Of a stretch of 64,000 nucleotides of DNA, positions 34,679 through 48,500 are shown one piece after another. The notes under the pieces were generated by a model, which was not told where the DNA came from, made no database searches, and saw nothing but the letters and a program-made list of their open reading frames with translations. Made by a program: the position numbers and the translations under genes. Position 1 is the stretch's first letter; each line of letters begins with the position of its first letter. Location of the stretch: NCBI GenBank assembly GCA_036937835.1, contig CM072875.1:21426501-21490500 (forward strand), written 5' to 3'. The DNA is from Pampus argenteus. Taxonomy: Eukaryota > Chordata > Actinopteri > Scombriformes > Stromateidae.

Positions 34679-37600
34679 CCTGCGGTCACACAGGTACCTG
34701 CGCTCATGGTTTCATCGAGCTGGATTTGTAAAACCCATGAAGCCAAATTAAGCCTTGAGGGAAGCAGAGTTCAGATAAAATGGACCGTCTTCCTCCGGCC
34801 GTCTGCATCCAATCACATTTCATATTAACTCAGAGAAAACGGATCAGCCGGTGTGGGCCAGAGGCAGAACGAATGGCAGGACACTCAGAAGCTTGTGGTT
34901 CGAAAGGAAAAAGGTCAATTATAACGTAGAGACCTGAGCAGAAGGGATATCACAGCTGAAAGACAGGAAATGCTCATCTGAGATGAGGGAAACGTTTTGA
35001 GATAACTAATTTATCAACTTGTTTTTTAATTATGGCAAAAAAGACTTAACGGTTTTTAAGAACAAACATTTACAATTAAGTTTCATATCTGCACAGGATG
35101 TTTGTGTTTGTGTAGACTCCTTCTACAAGGTCTGTGTGTTCAATATAAACACTGTCCGCCTGCCTTAAACAACACATTGATGATGATGATGATGGTGAAG
35201 ATGAAGATGAAGATGAAGTCATCTTGAATCCACTCTGGTATTAACATCGATATTAGCATCATCGAAACAGTGATTTTTACATTTTATAGACTCGTTAAAA
35301 ATCATCTGTCCTCACCTTGGTCTTGCCCAGTTGCCACTCTGCACTGCTGCTGTCGTAGAGATGCAGCAGCTGGACGCAGCGCCCCCTGGGGTCATCCGGC
35401 ATCAACACACCCTGCATTAACACCTTGTACCTGAGGAGGAGACCAGGCAAAGTTGTTTGTGTGTTGTTGTTTTTTGGCGCCATCAGTGCAGCAAAATGCA
35501 GAATATGTTTAAAATGTGAGATATTTGACGTGGAGTATTTTGGTATACAAGGCAAGACAGTTTCTGTCAGTATCAGTGACATAAAAAAGAAGATGATGTT
35601 TGTGTGTTAATGTAAATGATCTGTGTGCAGTCTCGGCTCTACAAACCTGGTGCAGAAGTCTTGGAAAGGTCTCCGGATGGGGAAGCCGGTACGTCGAATC
35701 TTAACCGTCTCCAACATGCCAGAATATCTGAGCTGGTTCAGAACCACCGTCTGGTCGAAATGATCAGGCATCTGGATGGAGACAAAGACAACGGAAATTA
35801 TAGAAAGCAGCATTCAGGGACTCAGGTTGAACCGTGAGCCACATTCATCACTGTGGTGAAAACGCAGGCCTTTGTTTTCTGATACTTTGTTGATTTCTTT
35901 TAACAGTAAAACTTCGGCCATCTTCACGGCTCAAATGTTTTTGCAGATTTACCCACCACTACTCAAACCGTGTTTTTCTGAAAAGGCTGAAAACTTTTAT
36001 GCCCCATAAAAACATTATAATAGGTAAAGAATATTTATTTTAAAAAATTATGGAAATCCAGGCACCAATATCTCATAAAATACTCAAATCTCAAACTGTG
36101 GATACGTTTAATGTTATTTTATACTTATTAATCTCACATATGCTCACTTTATGAAGTGACAACATTACCACCCTGTAGGAGTTTATGTCTCCACCTGATT
36201 AGTAGAAGTCATATTCACACTACGCGCTTTAAAATTCAGGACATTTGACTTTGTTTCACTCCTCGAGTGCTGAAACAGTCAAACTGTGTCCTGTGACGTC
36301 TGCAGCTAAACCACATGTGTATGCATGCACATACATCACGCTGCATGCCACTCATGCACAACTTTGAACTCAGAAAGAGACGTGCGTACGACAGCAGCAG
36401 CCAGCAACAAATCAACCCTCCCACTTCCCAAAAAAACATACTTGGCATTGAGATACCATTATTACTTACAGACGTGCATTGAGGGAAAGCCAGTTTCCCG
36501 GGGTGCCCTCTCGCCCTGTAACCTCAGTGGGCGTTGGGGTTCTCAGAATAAGAGGGTGCTTTCATACCCGCTCGTAATGCCCCCTTTATTCAGCATCCAT
36601 CTCGCCTGATAGCTCGTTGATGGCCCATCTGAGCTGCTGAGATGAAGGGAGGCCAATTCACAACCAGATCTTGACTGAGTGATTGAATGGCGTCTTTTAA
36701 CTGCCATCGGCCGCAGAGGAGACCTCATTAGCATAACGTGCATTTGCATACGGCTGGGCTGCAGCGGTACAAAGCCGAGCGGTGTCAGGACGCTTTCTTC
36801 TCTTCCCTCATTTCCTCTTTTTGCTCAGATCCTGGCTGGTTTTTGGATGTCAGCTACTGTTCTGTTTGGAGGCATGCAAAGCTTCTCTTTCTATTTCTTT
36901 CTTCTAAATCGTTCACATCTGATGGTAAATGACCCGCCCCCCCTCTCTATCTGGCTTTTTTTCTCTAAAATGCAATTTGAAGAATTTTCAAGCTGTGTCA
37001 CAAACCTGCCGCCAAACTGCTTTTTTCTTCATCTGTGACATTTTTATATTTCAGAAAAGTCCATTTTGTTGTTTTTATTCTGTATTTCTTTCTTATGTTT
37101 TTATTACACCAGTAGGTCAAGTTAAAATACACACATGGCCAAAAGTATGAGGACAGCAGCCCATGTATTTTGGTATGGGTTGTTTCTTTACTGGTTTGAG
37201 CAAATGTTGAGGAGTACGTCAAGCAATAAGAATAACAGTGATGTAAATCAGCATCCAGAGACAGACAGGCCATCTCTGTCTTCTACAGGGGCGGGACAAC
37301 AATAGCGCTGGGGGGGTAAACAGTGTCTTTCTCTGCCCAACTTCCCTGCTAAAAGACTCAGAGCTCGGGGCCATTCAGCAGGACAAAAGGGGGGCGTGGC
37401 GGTTCGCTCCTGAGGGGGTTGGGAACCTGGTGGAGGGGGGTTGACATAGGAAGACAGCCAGTTGTCCACCTCTGTACGACGAGAAGACACAGAGTGCTGT
37501 AAAGATCTTTATTTTGTCTATATTGTTCATATTTCATCTAATTACTGACGACTCTGAGTGCGAAGTACAATCTAGATTAACTTTCTCCATCATTCCACGT

Positions 37601-39839
37601 TTCCGTTGCACACCTGTAGGCGTACATACATCCAGCATCCAGGATGAATGTATCCAGAAGCCTTTAAACGCGCCGTAAGGTCGTGATGTCACAACTATAC
37701 ACTTATTGCATATGTGGGCCGTGAGCACACCACCGGTCCAACAATATAACACCAAGCAGTTTATTCTGTTGCAGAACCAGCAAACTGCAAGACGGAAACC
37801 GTGGAGGAAACGCTGCACAGCTGAGTGAGACAGTGAAGTGTCATTAAACTATTAGACTGCTCTTTAAGTTAGGCTGGGTTTAACTTCGAGAAGGTTTTCT
37901 TCTTCACCTCTAATTTTATCTGCATTTTAGGATTTTGGATAACACAGTGTGACAACTTGTCATGTTTATGTTTAAGTTAATCTCATAAAATACGATTTAG
38001 ATTGTAAATTTTTATATTGAAACCAGATGCTGACCACATTTTATTTGGTCCAATGACAGTTAATCATTACCTATAAAATGATATGAAACTGTGACAAAGA
38101 CTGATCAAAATGTCAGAAAGCTTTTCTCCTTCTTTAAAGTTTCTCGTTTCTTCGCCCAGAGATCTCAGCGTTTCTCATCTTCCAGGTCTGAATGTGGGAT
38201 TAACACTCAATGCTCAGTAGAGCCTCCTGCACTGGATTTTGAGGAATCCCGAGAACAATGTTTCTGTCTCATAGATGAACAGAAATCCAACCTAAATCCC
38301 TGACCCTGCTGGATTTAAGCGTGACCCAGTCGGGAGGAGGATGCTTGTGGGTTTGAATGTCTCAGAAACACAAAGGAAACCTGCAGAGTTGAACATTACC
38401 TCGAGCTTCATTATGAGAGTCAACTAAGGTCTAAACCACTTTTATACTGATTGATCACAATCAAATGAAACGTACTGAATCACCTGATGCGCTACTTTTC
38501 CTTTTAAAACGAAAATCAGACGCTAGGTTGAGTTTACACAATGTCTATCAAAGTCAAAAATGTCATTTGACATAAAACAGAACAAAAACAGCAAATTGTC
38601 ACATTTCAGAAACTGGAACTGAGCAACAACTTGCACTAAAACTGAATAATTATAGTCGATCAACTAATGATTTCAGCTCTGCTACGGTCCATGTAGTGAC
38701 GTAATAATGAAGGTCAAAGTTGTACAGCATCATTTTTCAATCTGCTTTGATGACACAACAAATGATTTTATGTCACAAAGCTCGATTTCAGAGAAGAAAA
38801 CTACTATCTCAGCTTTTGGATCATATCAATAACTTCTCATTATGTATTCAAACTCATTCATGTTTCTCCTCCAAGCTCGAATCATAATAATCATCTCAAT
38901 AATAATAATCATGCAGTCGAGTCAAATGTGTCTTTTCCTTCTTGTAATTCACTCCGTATCATTTGGGGACTGAAAGCCTTCGAGTCCAATTAACAAGACG
39001 ACCAACATGAAAGCATCAGAGGTGCTGTGTGTTCGTTACACAGCAGTAATGAGACTGATGAGACTGAAGGATGCATCTTTTCTTCTCAACTTTCAGATTC
39101 TATAAAACACAAAGAAAACAATTCGAGCATTCACAGCTTTCCCACATTTGTACCAAATTTAAGCTCCTTGTAATTTGAAAACTGCAGCAGTCAATATATT
39201 GATTTAGATAGATGGCTGTTTATTACTCCTGCAGCTCTGTTTAACTCTTCTTCGTGTCTTATTAAACATGTATTTGTCACAGTGGCGTCATCATCTTGAT
39301 GCCTCCTGGATATTATGTGACAGGTAAATTTCTCCATGTGGTGAACAACTTCAAAATTTTTTCCCATCATGCACAATTTATTTCACAGACGCCATTTTTT
39401 AAGCAGATTCTTATTTTTTGTAATTAATAACGCGACTCTGCAAACAGCAACTGAACTGATGACAGACCGTCTTTGTGCAAACCGCTGCATCTCACCTCAT
39501 TCCACAGCACTTAAACCCCCGTGCAACAAGCAGCGCACTTGAACGCACCACTTCCCATTCAAAGCAGAAGAAGAGGAATGCATCAGGTCTCACCGTGCAT
39601 CTTAGCTCGCCACTCCGAATCCTTCAGGGGTTTTCAGATCAGGGAAAATGACAGAAAACTTCCCGGAGCTGCTGTGTGTCTCCCTCCTTCACACACTCAC
39701 ACACACTCTGCCACCACAGAGTCTAACAAAGGCTTTCAAACTCCACTCCCCTTTCTGTGTGGAGAGGGGAGGGACGTGGTTGCCATGGCGATGCGTCTCC
39801 TGCCGAGGCTAATTTGTGCAGGCCACTTGTAGGGCAGAG

Positions 39840-39872
<33 letters not shown>

Positions 39873-40170
39873 GCCGAGCTGGATGTTTACATTCAAACGC
39901 AGCTGTGACTTTTGCGTCGACTCATTTCTGTGAACTCAACATATTTATCAAGAAGCCTTGATGGGAAATAAAGAAGATTAATATTTAATTACATCTATCA
40001 ACTCATAGCATGTGGGATTAGGTATTTTTTATAATTTTATCATAAGATTATTTACATAGTAAAAGCTTTCTGTGCAGTTTATTTATTGCCTATAAGTTCA
40101 TTCATACTTTGCAGCCTCTTTCTTCTTTAAATATTTATTTTTACTTTATTGTTTTCTATTAGTATGCAAG

Positions 40171-40223
<53 letters not shown>

Positions 40224-40494
40224 TTGAAAGACCTTTAAAATGTCCTAAATAAACGAATGTCTTGAATTGTTTCTGACTCTGAATTTTATCTATTTCTAAG
40301 TGTGAGCTTGTGTTTACACGGCACTGTAAAATAATTTGATTATTTGACATCTAAATTTGTAAACATTTTCCATATTGTTCCAAAAATGTTCTATTATATT
40401 CATATTAGGAATTAAATATTTTATATTTCAAATGTTTGTTTTTTATGAAAAACTTTTTTCCAACGTTTGTGTGTGTGTGTGTGAGTGTGTGTGT

Positions 40495-40546
<52 letters not shown>

Positions 40547-42470
40547 TAGCTGAGCCAACAGCCTGACCACACTATTATGTATTCTGTCAATATATTGATA
40601 TTTCCACAGACTCCATTTACCATCTGCAGGAGTCACATGACATCGCTGCACCCAGAATAGAACTTGGTCACTCATTCAGTCAGCGAGTCCAAAATATTAA
40701 AAAACAGGGACTTTAATATGAAACTTGTGTTGATGTTCAGTATTAATCTCTGACACCTGCTAGGACTCAAACAGGCAGATGACAGGGACGCCTCTCGGGG
40801 GCTTTTAGGGGGCCGCGTGCCGTGTCGCCCTCACCCTTGTTTGGGGGTGAGTGGGGGGGGGGGGGTCCTCATCCCACCCCCCCACCTCTTCTCTCACTGC
40901 ATTAAGCTCCATTTAAAAGTCATCACCCAGCCTTGTTTAACATTCGCTCAGCAGAGGAGGCCAGACGGTCGTGTTTCGCCTCATAAAAACACGCCGGCTG
41001 TCCAGCTGGTGTCCCAGAGGACACTGATGACACCCACGAGCGTGTGTCTGATCCATGCATCTCTCTCTGTATATTACCAATACTAAGAAACAAATACTAA
41101 GAAACAGCCCTTTTTAAGCTTCTATTCGTGCCGTAATTAATAATTCAAAATTGCTAATTATTCTCCTTTAATAAGAAATCACGCCATTATCCAGAAGTCT
41201 ATAAATATTGTAAATCTGCATTTAAAACATCTTCATCATCTTTGGTACATGACTTGTGTGATGTGGAAACATGAAGCCTCCAGAGCAGAAAACACCGAGA
41301 CTGAACTCTACAGTGAAGCAGGACACATCTTCATCTTCATATACTCGGGAGAAGTAGGAACTATCCATCATTATTGACAGTAATCAATGCGAATGATTCC
41401 ATCACTGACCGTATTTCAGCATCAACTTGACTCACTTGGTGTTCGCAGTGATGTCACTAACGAGCCGTCAAGGCATTCAGCCAATCAGTGAATCAATACA
41501 TCACTCTCCAGTTGAAACCTCAACGTGACGTCATCCAGCCGGTTGATGCTGAGGTGGTGCATTGAGAAAGCAACAACCCCGGCTGTGTTTGACAGGCTGA
41601 GACAAAGAACCAGCAAGCACAAAGATAGCCAGCCCTGTTTTAGCCTTAATATCCTCCTGACAGAAAAAGAGGACGAAAGCTAAAACACAATATAGAGTTT
41701 ATGTTCCAGCAAATATTTCTATATGTTGGACAAAACAAGGATCTACTGGATGGTAAATCAGAAGCTGCTCATCATTTTAGGTGAAATAAGACGATATCTG
41801 TGTAGCATTCAACAACTACAACCCAACAAAACCTCAGCAAAGCAGCTCAACCGTCACACTAACACATGTAGTACACACATATAAACACATACGGTACTGT
41901 CCTACATATTCAACTCATTTAATAACAGCTGTAGATAGATTAATAATCTGATTAACAGGAGGGTTTCCTGTTAACTTCAATACGGTTCAAATATTGAGAT
42001 TATATGTATATTAATTTCATTCTCACCATCTAGTGGTCATTAAAGGAACTTCATCCTGAGTCATTTGTTTTTGTATCTTGTGCTGTTTTTATTTATTCAC
42101 ACGGTCTAGATACACGGTGGTACGTCTGTGTCACTTTGTACTGTATTTTTTTTATATTGTGTTTAATTTATTGTATGTAATAATAAAGAGACACAATGTG
42201 TTCACTATTAAATAAATAAATATATTACATATTATATTCATATCATTCCACAAAGATATTTAGTGAATACCGAGCGTCTCCGTACACATGCTGAATCCCA
42301 CCACTGTTTCCTGTATATCATTTGTGTACATTAGGCTGCGTTCTTCACTATTCCAGCCTGTTGCTAGGCAACCTGGGGTCAAAGGGCACCACAAGGGCCA
42401 GACACTTCTCATTCCTGTCTGCGGCTGGTTGGTGGGGGAGGAATGTTTGATTATTAAATGACAGACGATT

Positions 42471-42512
<42 letters not shown>

Positions 42513-45500
42513 CACACACACTCAGTGACAAGGTGTGTGTGTGTTGATGAATACTGATGGCAGCACTCACCTTGTGTGTATTTGGCTTGATGCATCGGAT
42601 GAAGTACGGGTTGGAGGTGCTCAGTGTGGCCATCAGCGAGTGCAACGAGTCCTGCAACAAAACAAACGTCAGTATTATCATTACTTATTTATTTCATGTA
42701 TACTTGTATGTGACATGTACTACTACAGTATTTATAGCCTTGTTAGCTGCTACTATTTCTACAAGTCAGTACTTTAAGGTACAGCTGCTACTACTGCAAC
42801 AACGTGTAATTCTACCACTAGTACTACTAGAGTAGTAACCACTAGTGGCTACAACTACTACAGATACTACACTTTCTACACAAACTAACCACAACTGCCA
42901 CGACTACAATGTGTGCAAGTTATTAGCTAATTAGTAACATCTACTTTTTACACTACTAGTATTACCAATATTTATATTTACTGTAACTTCAGTATACTGA
43001 TCCTATTACAATATTAACTAATACTACCACAACTGCTTCTAGCACTGTTTCTACAATTTAGAGCTTGCTACTACTAATAGTAATATAATTTCAAATACTA
43101 GTTATACTATGACTGTTTCTACTACTATTACTACCACCACTACTATGCTACTACCTCTATAAGTACTATTGACAGAAATAACATGTATTTCTGTACATTT
43201 TCCTTGCAGTCGTCGCTCCCGTGTCGCCGGTGGACTCACCTTGAACTGGGAGCTGACGGTGGGCCGTCGGTGCTTGGAGCTGCTCTTCAGAGTGTCCTGT
43301 TTGTTGCGGCTCAGTACGTGTTCAAACAGATCGTAGACAAAGTCCAATCTGACGAGCAGAAGGAAATAGTATATGTACAAATACCATAAAATAAAGTAAA
43401 CAAAACTTTCAACCAATATATTTAAGTTCACATATGAAGCCGCACCTGCTCTCCCTCAGCAGGTTGAGGATGTCGTCTCTGAAAGTGTCTCTGTTCTTCT
43501 CCAACATGCCCCTCACGTCATACACCACCTGCAACACACCACAAGGAGGCGCCAGAGGCTTTTAAGAGGAGCAGTGAATGGACATGAAGCGCAGGGAAAT
43601 ATCTGAGATATCTAAAATGTGTGTGTTACATCTATAGTGTAGTACACAACGCTGCTCTTTTACACACAACTACACCAAATTAAAAAATACATTAAACAGT
43701 TTCACAATATTTCAAGTGTGTGTCAGGTGGCCACATGAACACTGAATCAGTATAATTATTCCTCCGAGGTTCAACCGTTTATCTATGCAGGTAGATGACC
43801 GGCCAGTCCAGGCCTGACGCATCTGACAGAGCAGATAAAACACGAGCTCAGCAGATTTGTCTGGTTCCCAGGCTGCATTCCTCCTGTTCATACTGGCTAA
43901 TAAAATATCCACAGTGTGTCCACACAGTCATTTAAAGTAGATGTGAAGCTTCTCTGAGGCTTCATCAGTGTGAGTTAGTCATATCAAGTGGATATCTGAC
44001 ACATTTACAGTCTGTTTAGCATCAAATTCCCTCTTTGTGTTTCCCTGTTGAGCTGTGGTGGAAGTATAGGAACAAAAAGAGGGACTTTGGCTCTAAAAAC
44101 ACTGTAACGTTGAAACATATCTTCTGGATTTGAAGCTTCATATTAGCTTCACATAAACTTTAAATCCATGTTTGTGGGTTTAGTCTCCATCACTTCCATT
44201 GTAAGTGTATTATGAAGGGATCTAATGGTCAGTATGAACAGGAGGATGATTACAGCAACAAACACATGTTCACTGTTCATATGAACACCTGTTGTTTTAA
44301 GACAGAAAACTGTGACCTTGTCCTTTAATGGTAGAAGTGTCTTACCTCTCCTGCATAGTGTCTGACTCCGAAGAAGTGAACAGCAACACGCGGTTTCACG
44401 TAGAAAGAATTTTTCTGCAGCAAGAGAAAAGAAACATTTAAGGATTATTATTTATTATTACATTATGTTTTCATTCAGTCACGTCCACATATTCACAACC
44501 GAAGAGAAAAAAGAGGAAGTGCAGATAATTACAGATCAGTTTGTGAAGGCAGAGATTATATCTGGTTCTTCAACCTCCTTTTAAACATTCTTTATGTCTC
44601 CTGTTTCATGTGTCAAATACACATTTATTGGATCATAATCTTATTTTACAAGGCTTTAAAGTTTCACTGCGAGCATCGCCAAGAATATATTTATTGAAAT
44701 ATTTACAAGTGCTCATATTTATTCAAATTAAACTTAGGAATTACTTTTATTTACTACTTGCACTGACATCAGTGTTTAAATCAAGTCAAGCTGTTGATGA
44801 AATCACAAAGCTGCTGTTGGCCCGAGTTTTCTCCCAGAGATGTGAACACCAGATTCCTGTTCTCAACACACGCTAACAACATTATGTCTTTACTATATCT
44901 GCAGCAATTGCTTTTCCCACAGCGTGTAAGCATGAGTGTGATATAAACTGCTCATTAGATGAGTCCCTGATCTAAAACCATCCGGGGAGAAAGTGGATGT
45001 GACGTTGTGAGATCATGGTTTAGATTATTTCTAACATTATTTCCCAGGCTTCTGTTATCCTGTGTACCATGTTTAAACGCTAACAGCATGTGGTTCAGAG
45101 AAAGTTGAGACATGGTGTGTTTAAAGGGGATATTATTGTGTTTTTAGTGATTTTCTGTCATCTATATACTGTTATAGTGTGGATAGTTCATGTTAAACAA
45201 GGTGAAAGTAAAATATAGACACAGAAACATTCATGATATGTCCAAAACAAAGTGGGTTTTTTTTTGCCTAAACTCACTGTGAACTCCATCCAGGCAGGCA
45301 GTGATTATGTTTTACACCACTACATAATGGGGGAAACAAATTAGCACCATGTAAATGTAATTTGGAGGAGTTACGGTTGTATTCTTAAAGTTTCAGCTTG
45401 TGTTTTTTTCCTTACAAAGAAAGAAAGACCAAACATTAACTTGATGCTTTAATGTGAATAAACTAGATTTTGGAGTCTGATTTTAACTAGTAAGAAAAAA

Positions 45501-48500
45501 CATTCCCTTAAAACATCATGTCTGGGAACAGAAACGTCAGTCTGTCCGACTGCATGAGATGAAAATGAATCAATATGCTGAATATGAAAGACGTACCGAG
45601 TGCTGGCTGTGGAGTTTCTCCAGTAAGGTGTCGTCTGTGGCTTTGGGGAAGTGACTCTCCTCGTTCATCAGGGCCAGAAGACCCAGTTTCTATGGAAACA
45701 GCATCACCATCACTGTAATCGTCACCATCTTAAGCCTCCTTCCCATCTGTTTTCGCTCTGCTTAATCTCGACTTTTTCTTTGATTTTTATTGTTTTTTGA
45801 TCATATATATATATATATACCATTTTGAAAACCTCTGTTTAGGGTAAATACTATATCACAATAGTACAAGTACACTTATAGTACACTATAACACATTTTT
45901 ACCTGCCATAACAGTTTTTATGATCAATAAGGGGGGGCGGCAGTAGCTCAGGGGCGGCAGTAGCTCAGTCCATAGGGACTTGGCTTAAGAAACCGAAGGG
46001 TGGCGGTTCAAGTCCCACATGGACCAAAAATATGGAAGGTGGGCTGGTAGCTGGAGAGGTGCCAGTTCACCTCCTGGGCACTGCCGAGGGGCCCTTGAGC
46101 AAGGCACCGACCCCCCCCAACTGCTCACCGGGCGCCGGTTTGGCGGGCTGCCCATCACTCCACCATCTCTCTCTCCACTTTGCATGTCTATGCCTATACT
46201 GCATGTTTGTGCCGTTGCATGTGTGTGTGTATAAATGCATGTAAAAATGAAAAAATAGAGTGATAAGAGAATTTCCCCAATGAGGGATAAATAAAGTATA
46301 TCTTCTTCTTAAATCATGCACGTACCTTCTCGATCAGATCCAGACACTCTCCGTTATCCATCCAGTTGATGTCGACCCAAACCAGACCTTCCCTGCAGGA
46401 AGCAGCCAAAGAAACATACTAGATCACTGTGAGGCACCTTAAGAGACAAGCACCATCTCAAGATGAGCTGCTATGAAAAACTGATGCCAGCAAAGAAGGA
46501 CTATTTCTACCTCAACCAGAGGTAGAAAAAAAAACCCAGAACACAAACACAACATGAGCAGTTTATGAGGCTGCAGCTTTGCAAATTATAAAATAGCTCA
46601 GAGTTGGCGAGACTTCACCGTGATGACCTCAGCAGTTGTGTTTATTAAATATTGAGAAACATCAGCTAACTATTCTGCTCTGGAAGAAAACTGGATATGA
46701 AGTGATGTTTAGTGTGTGAAATCATAGCAGTTGGCAGGCTGCTTGTTATTAGCAGCGTTAAAGACCGAGAGCTCCTCATCAAATTTAATCTTATTCCACT
46801 TTGGCAGAACAGTTTCATTTTTTGTATTACACACAGAAAACACTAAGAAAGATTGAAATGTACTTAATGCAGCGTAATAAGTTTATTTTCTTATTCAAGC
46901 AAATTAAAAGTGAAACATGAGCTCAATGATAAGATGAGAATGACTGAATGATGAGAAATGTGGTTCAGGAGTAAACGAGTAAACAACCTCAACCTACTTG
47001 TTGTATTCAAGTTGCTCGAGGGAGAAAATGTGCTTGTTAAAATATTCCTGAAGCTTCTCGTTTGCATAGTTGATGTTGAACTGCTCAAAGTGGTTGACCT
47101 GGAAACAAGAGGACACAGACGGATAGTTAATAAAGGAAAAACTGAGATTCCCCGTGGTGTTTTTACTGATTTCCTGATTATCATATGTGATTATGAAAAT
47201 GTGATTAAATTAAATCGAGTGAGAGATTGTAATTTAATTTAATTTAGTTCAATTTGAGCTGATTCACTGAGTTTCAGGGTGAATCTTTGCTGTAGTTCAA
47301 ACGCACCTCGAAGTTCTCAAATCCAAAGATGTCCAGGATGCTGATGGATTTGAAGTCTTCTTTGCCCCTGATGCGGCTGTTGAGTTTGTGGATGATCCAG
47401 TTGAAACACTGAGAATAAAGTGCCATGGCCATGGAGTCTCTGGAGTCTACCGCCTACACAGGAGCAGCACAAAGACGTGAACTACACACAGCGTGTCCAT
47501 CAGCGGGCTAAAGGTTAGCGAAAAGTCAGAATGGAGCAAAAACAGCAGGCGTCGTCCGCTTTAACATTAGCTTTAGTATTAAAAAAAATGTTTGAGACGA
47601 GACGATATATGGTATACCAGAATAGAAACACGGTAAAAGAGATTATCAGATGTTATTATGCAGGTGTGATGACGCACCTGTTCCACAGTGAGCGGTGTGC
47701 AGATCTCCTCGCCCCTGAGGATCATGGACCGGTGGGTCAAAACCTCGGCCAGCTGATCCGAGTTGAGTCCCAGGAGGTCGGACGTCCGGCTGAGAGCTGC
47801 ACACACAACCGTCATTATTTAGAGATTTCAGGTCTGCAGGTTCGACAGATAAAAAGCTTCACAATCATCCAGCTGTCGAGTAAAACCTGGACGCAAACCA
47901 GTGATCAACTGCTCACGATCACCTGTCCGGAAAGTTTCTCACCTGATTTAGAGGAGACCTGCGCTCCTCCGGCCGTCATGAACTCGATGTTCCCCGCGTG
48001 GAGGATCCCAGCCAGGAGCCGCAGGATCTCCCCGATGTTCTCCTCTGTGAACTGCATCGTTCGCATGGCATTCTGGGAGGGCAACCACAAAAACACACAC
48101 AGGACGAACCTGATGAAAACCTCCGATCACATGACTAAAACCAAAACAGTTTAATAGTTATCAACTAATCGATTAGCTTATCGTTGAAGCTCTAAAACAT
48201 TTAATCGAGAAGTAATCTATAAATTAATCAGTCTTGAAAGTAGTTATTAATTTTAGCATGTATTTATGTATGAGTGTGTGTCGGCGGCGGAGTCGGCGTC
48301 CCGCGTACCAGAACATCCTGAAACGATCCCGAGTCATTGATCGTCTTGTCGGGGGCGCAGCTGGACTGTCGCAGGTAGTGGTAGCTGTCAGGGTGTGTTA
48401 ACCCGAACACCTCTGCAACAGCAAAGATACACACACAACACATGCAGACACACACACAGACACACACAGACACACACAGACACACACAGACACACGTTTA

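Noticed and set aside
45940..46020. tRNA gene in the myo10 intron
   Set aside because: Box A and B are present but no full cloverleaf forms and a SINE body and tail follow.
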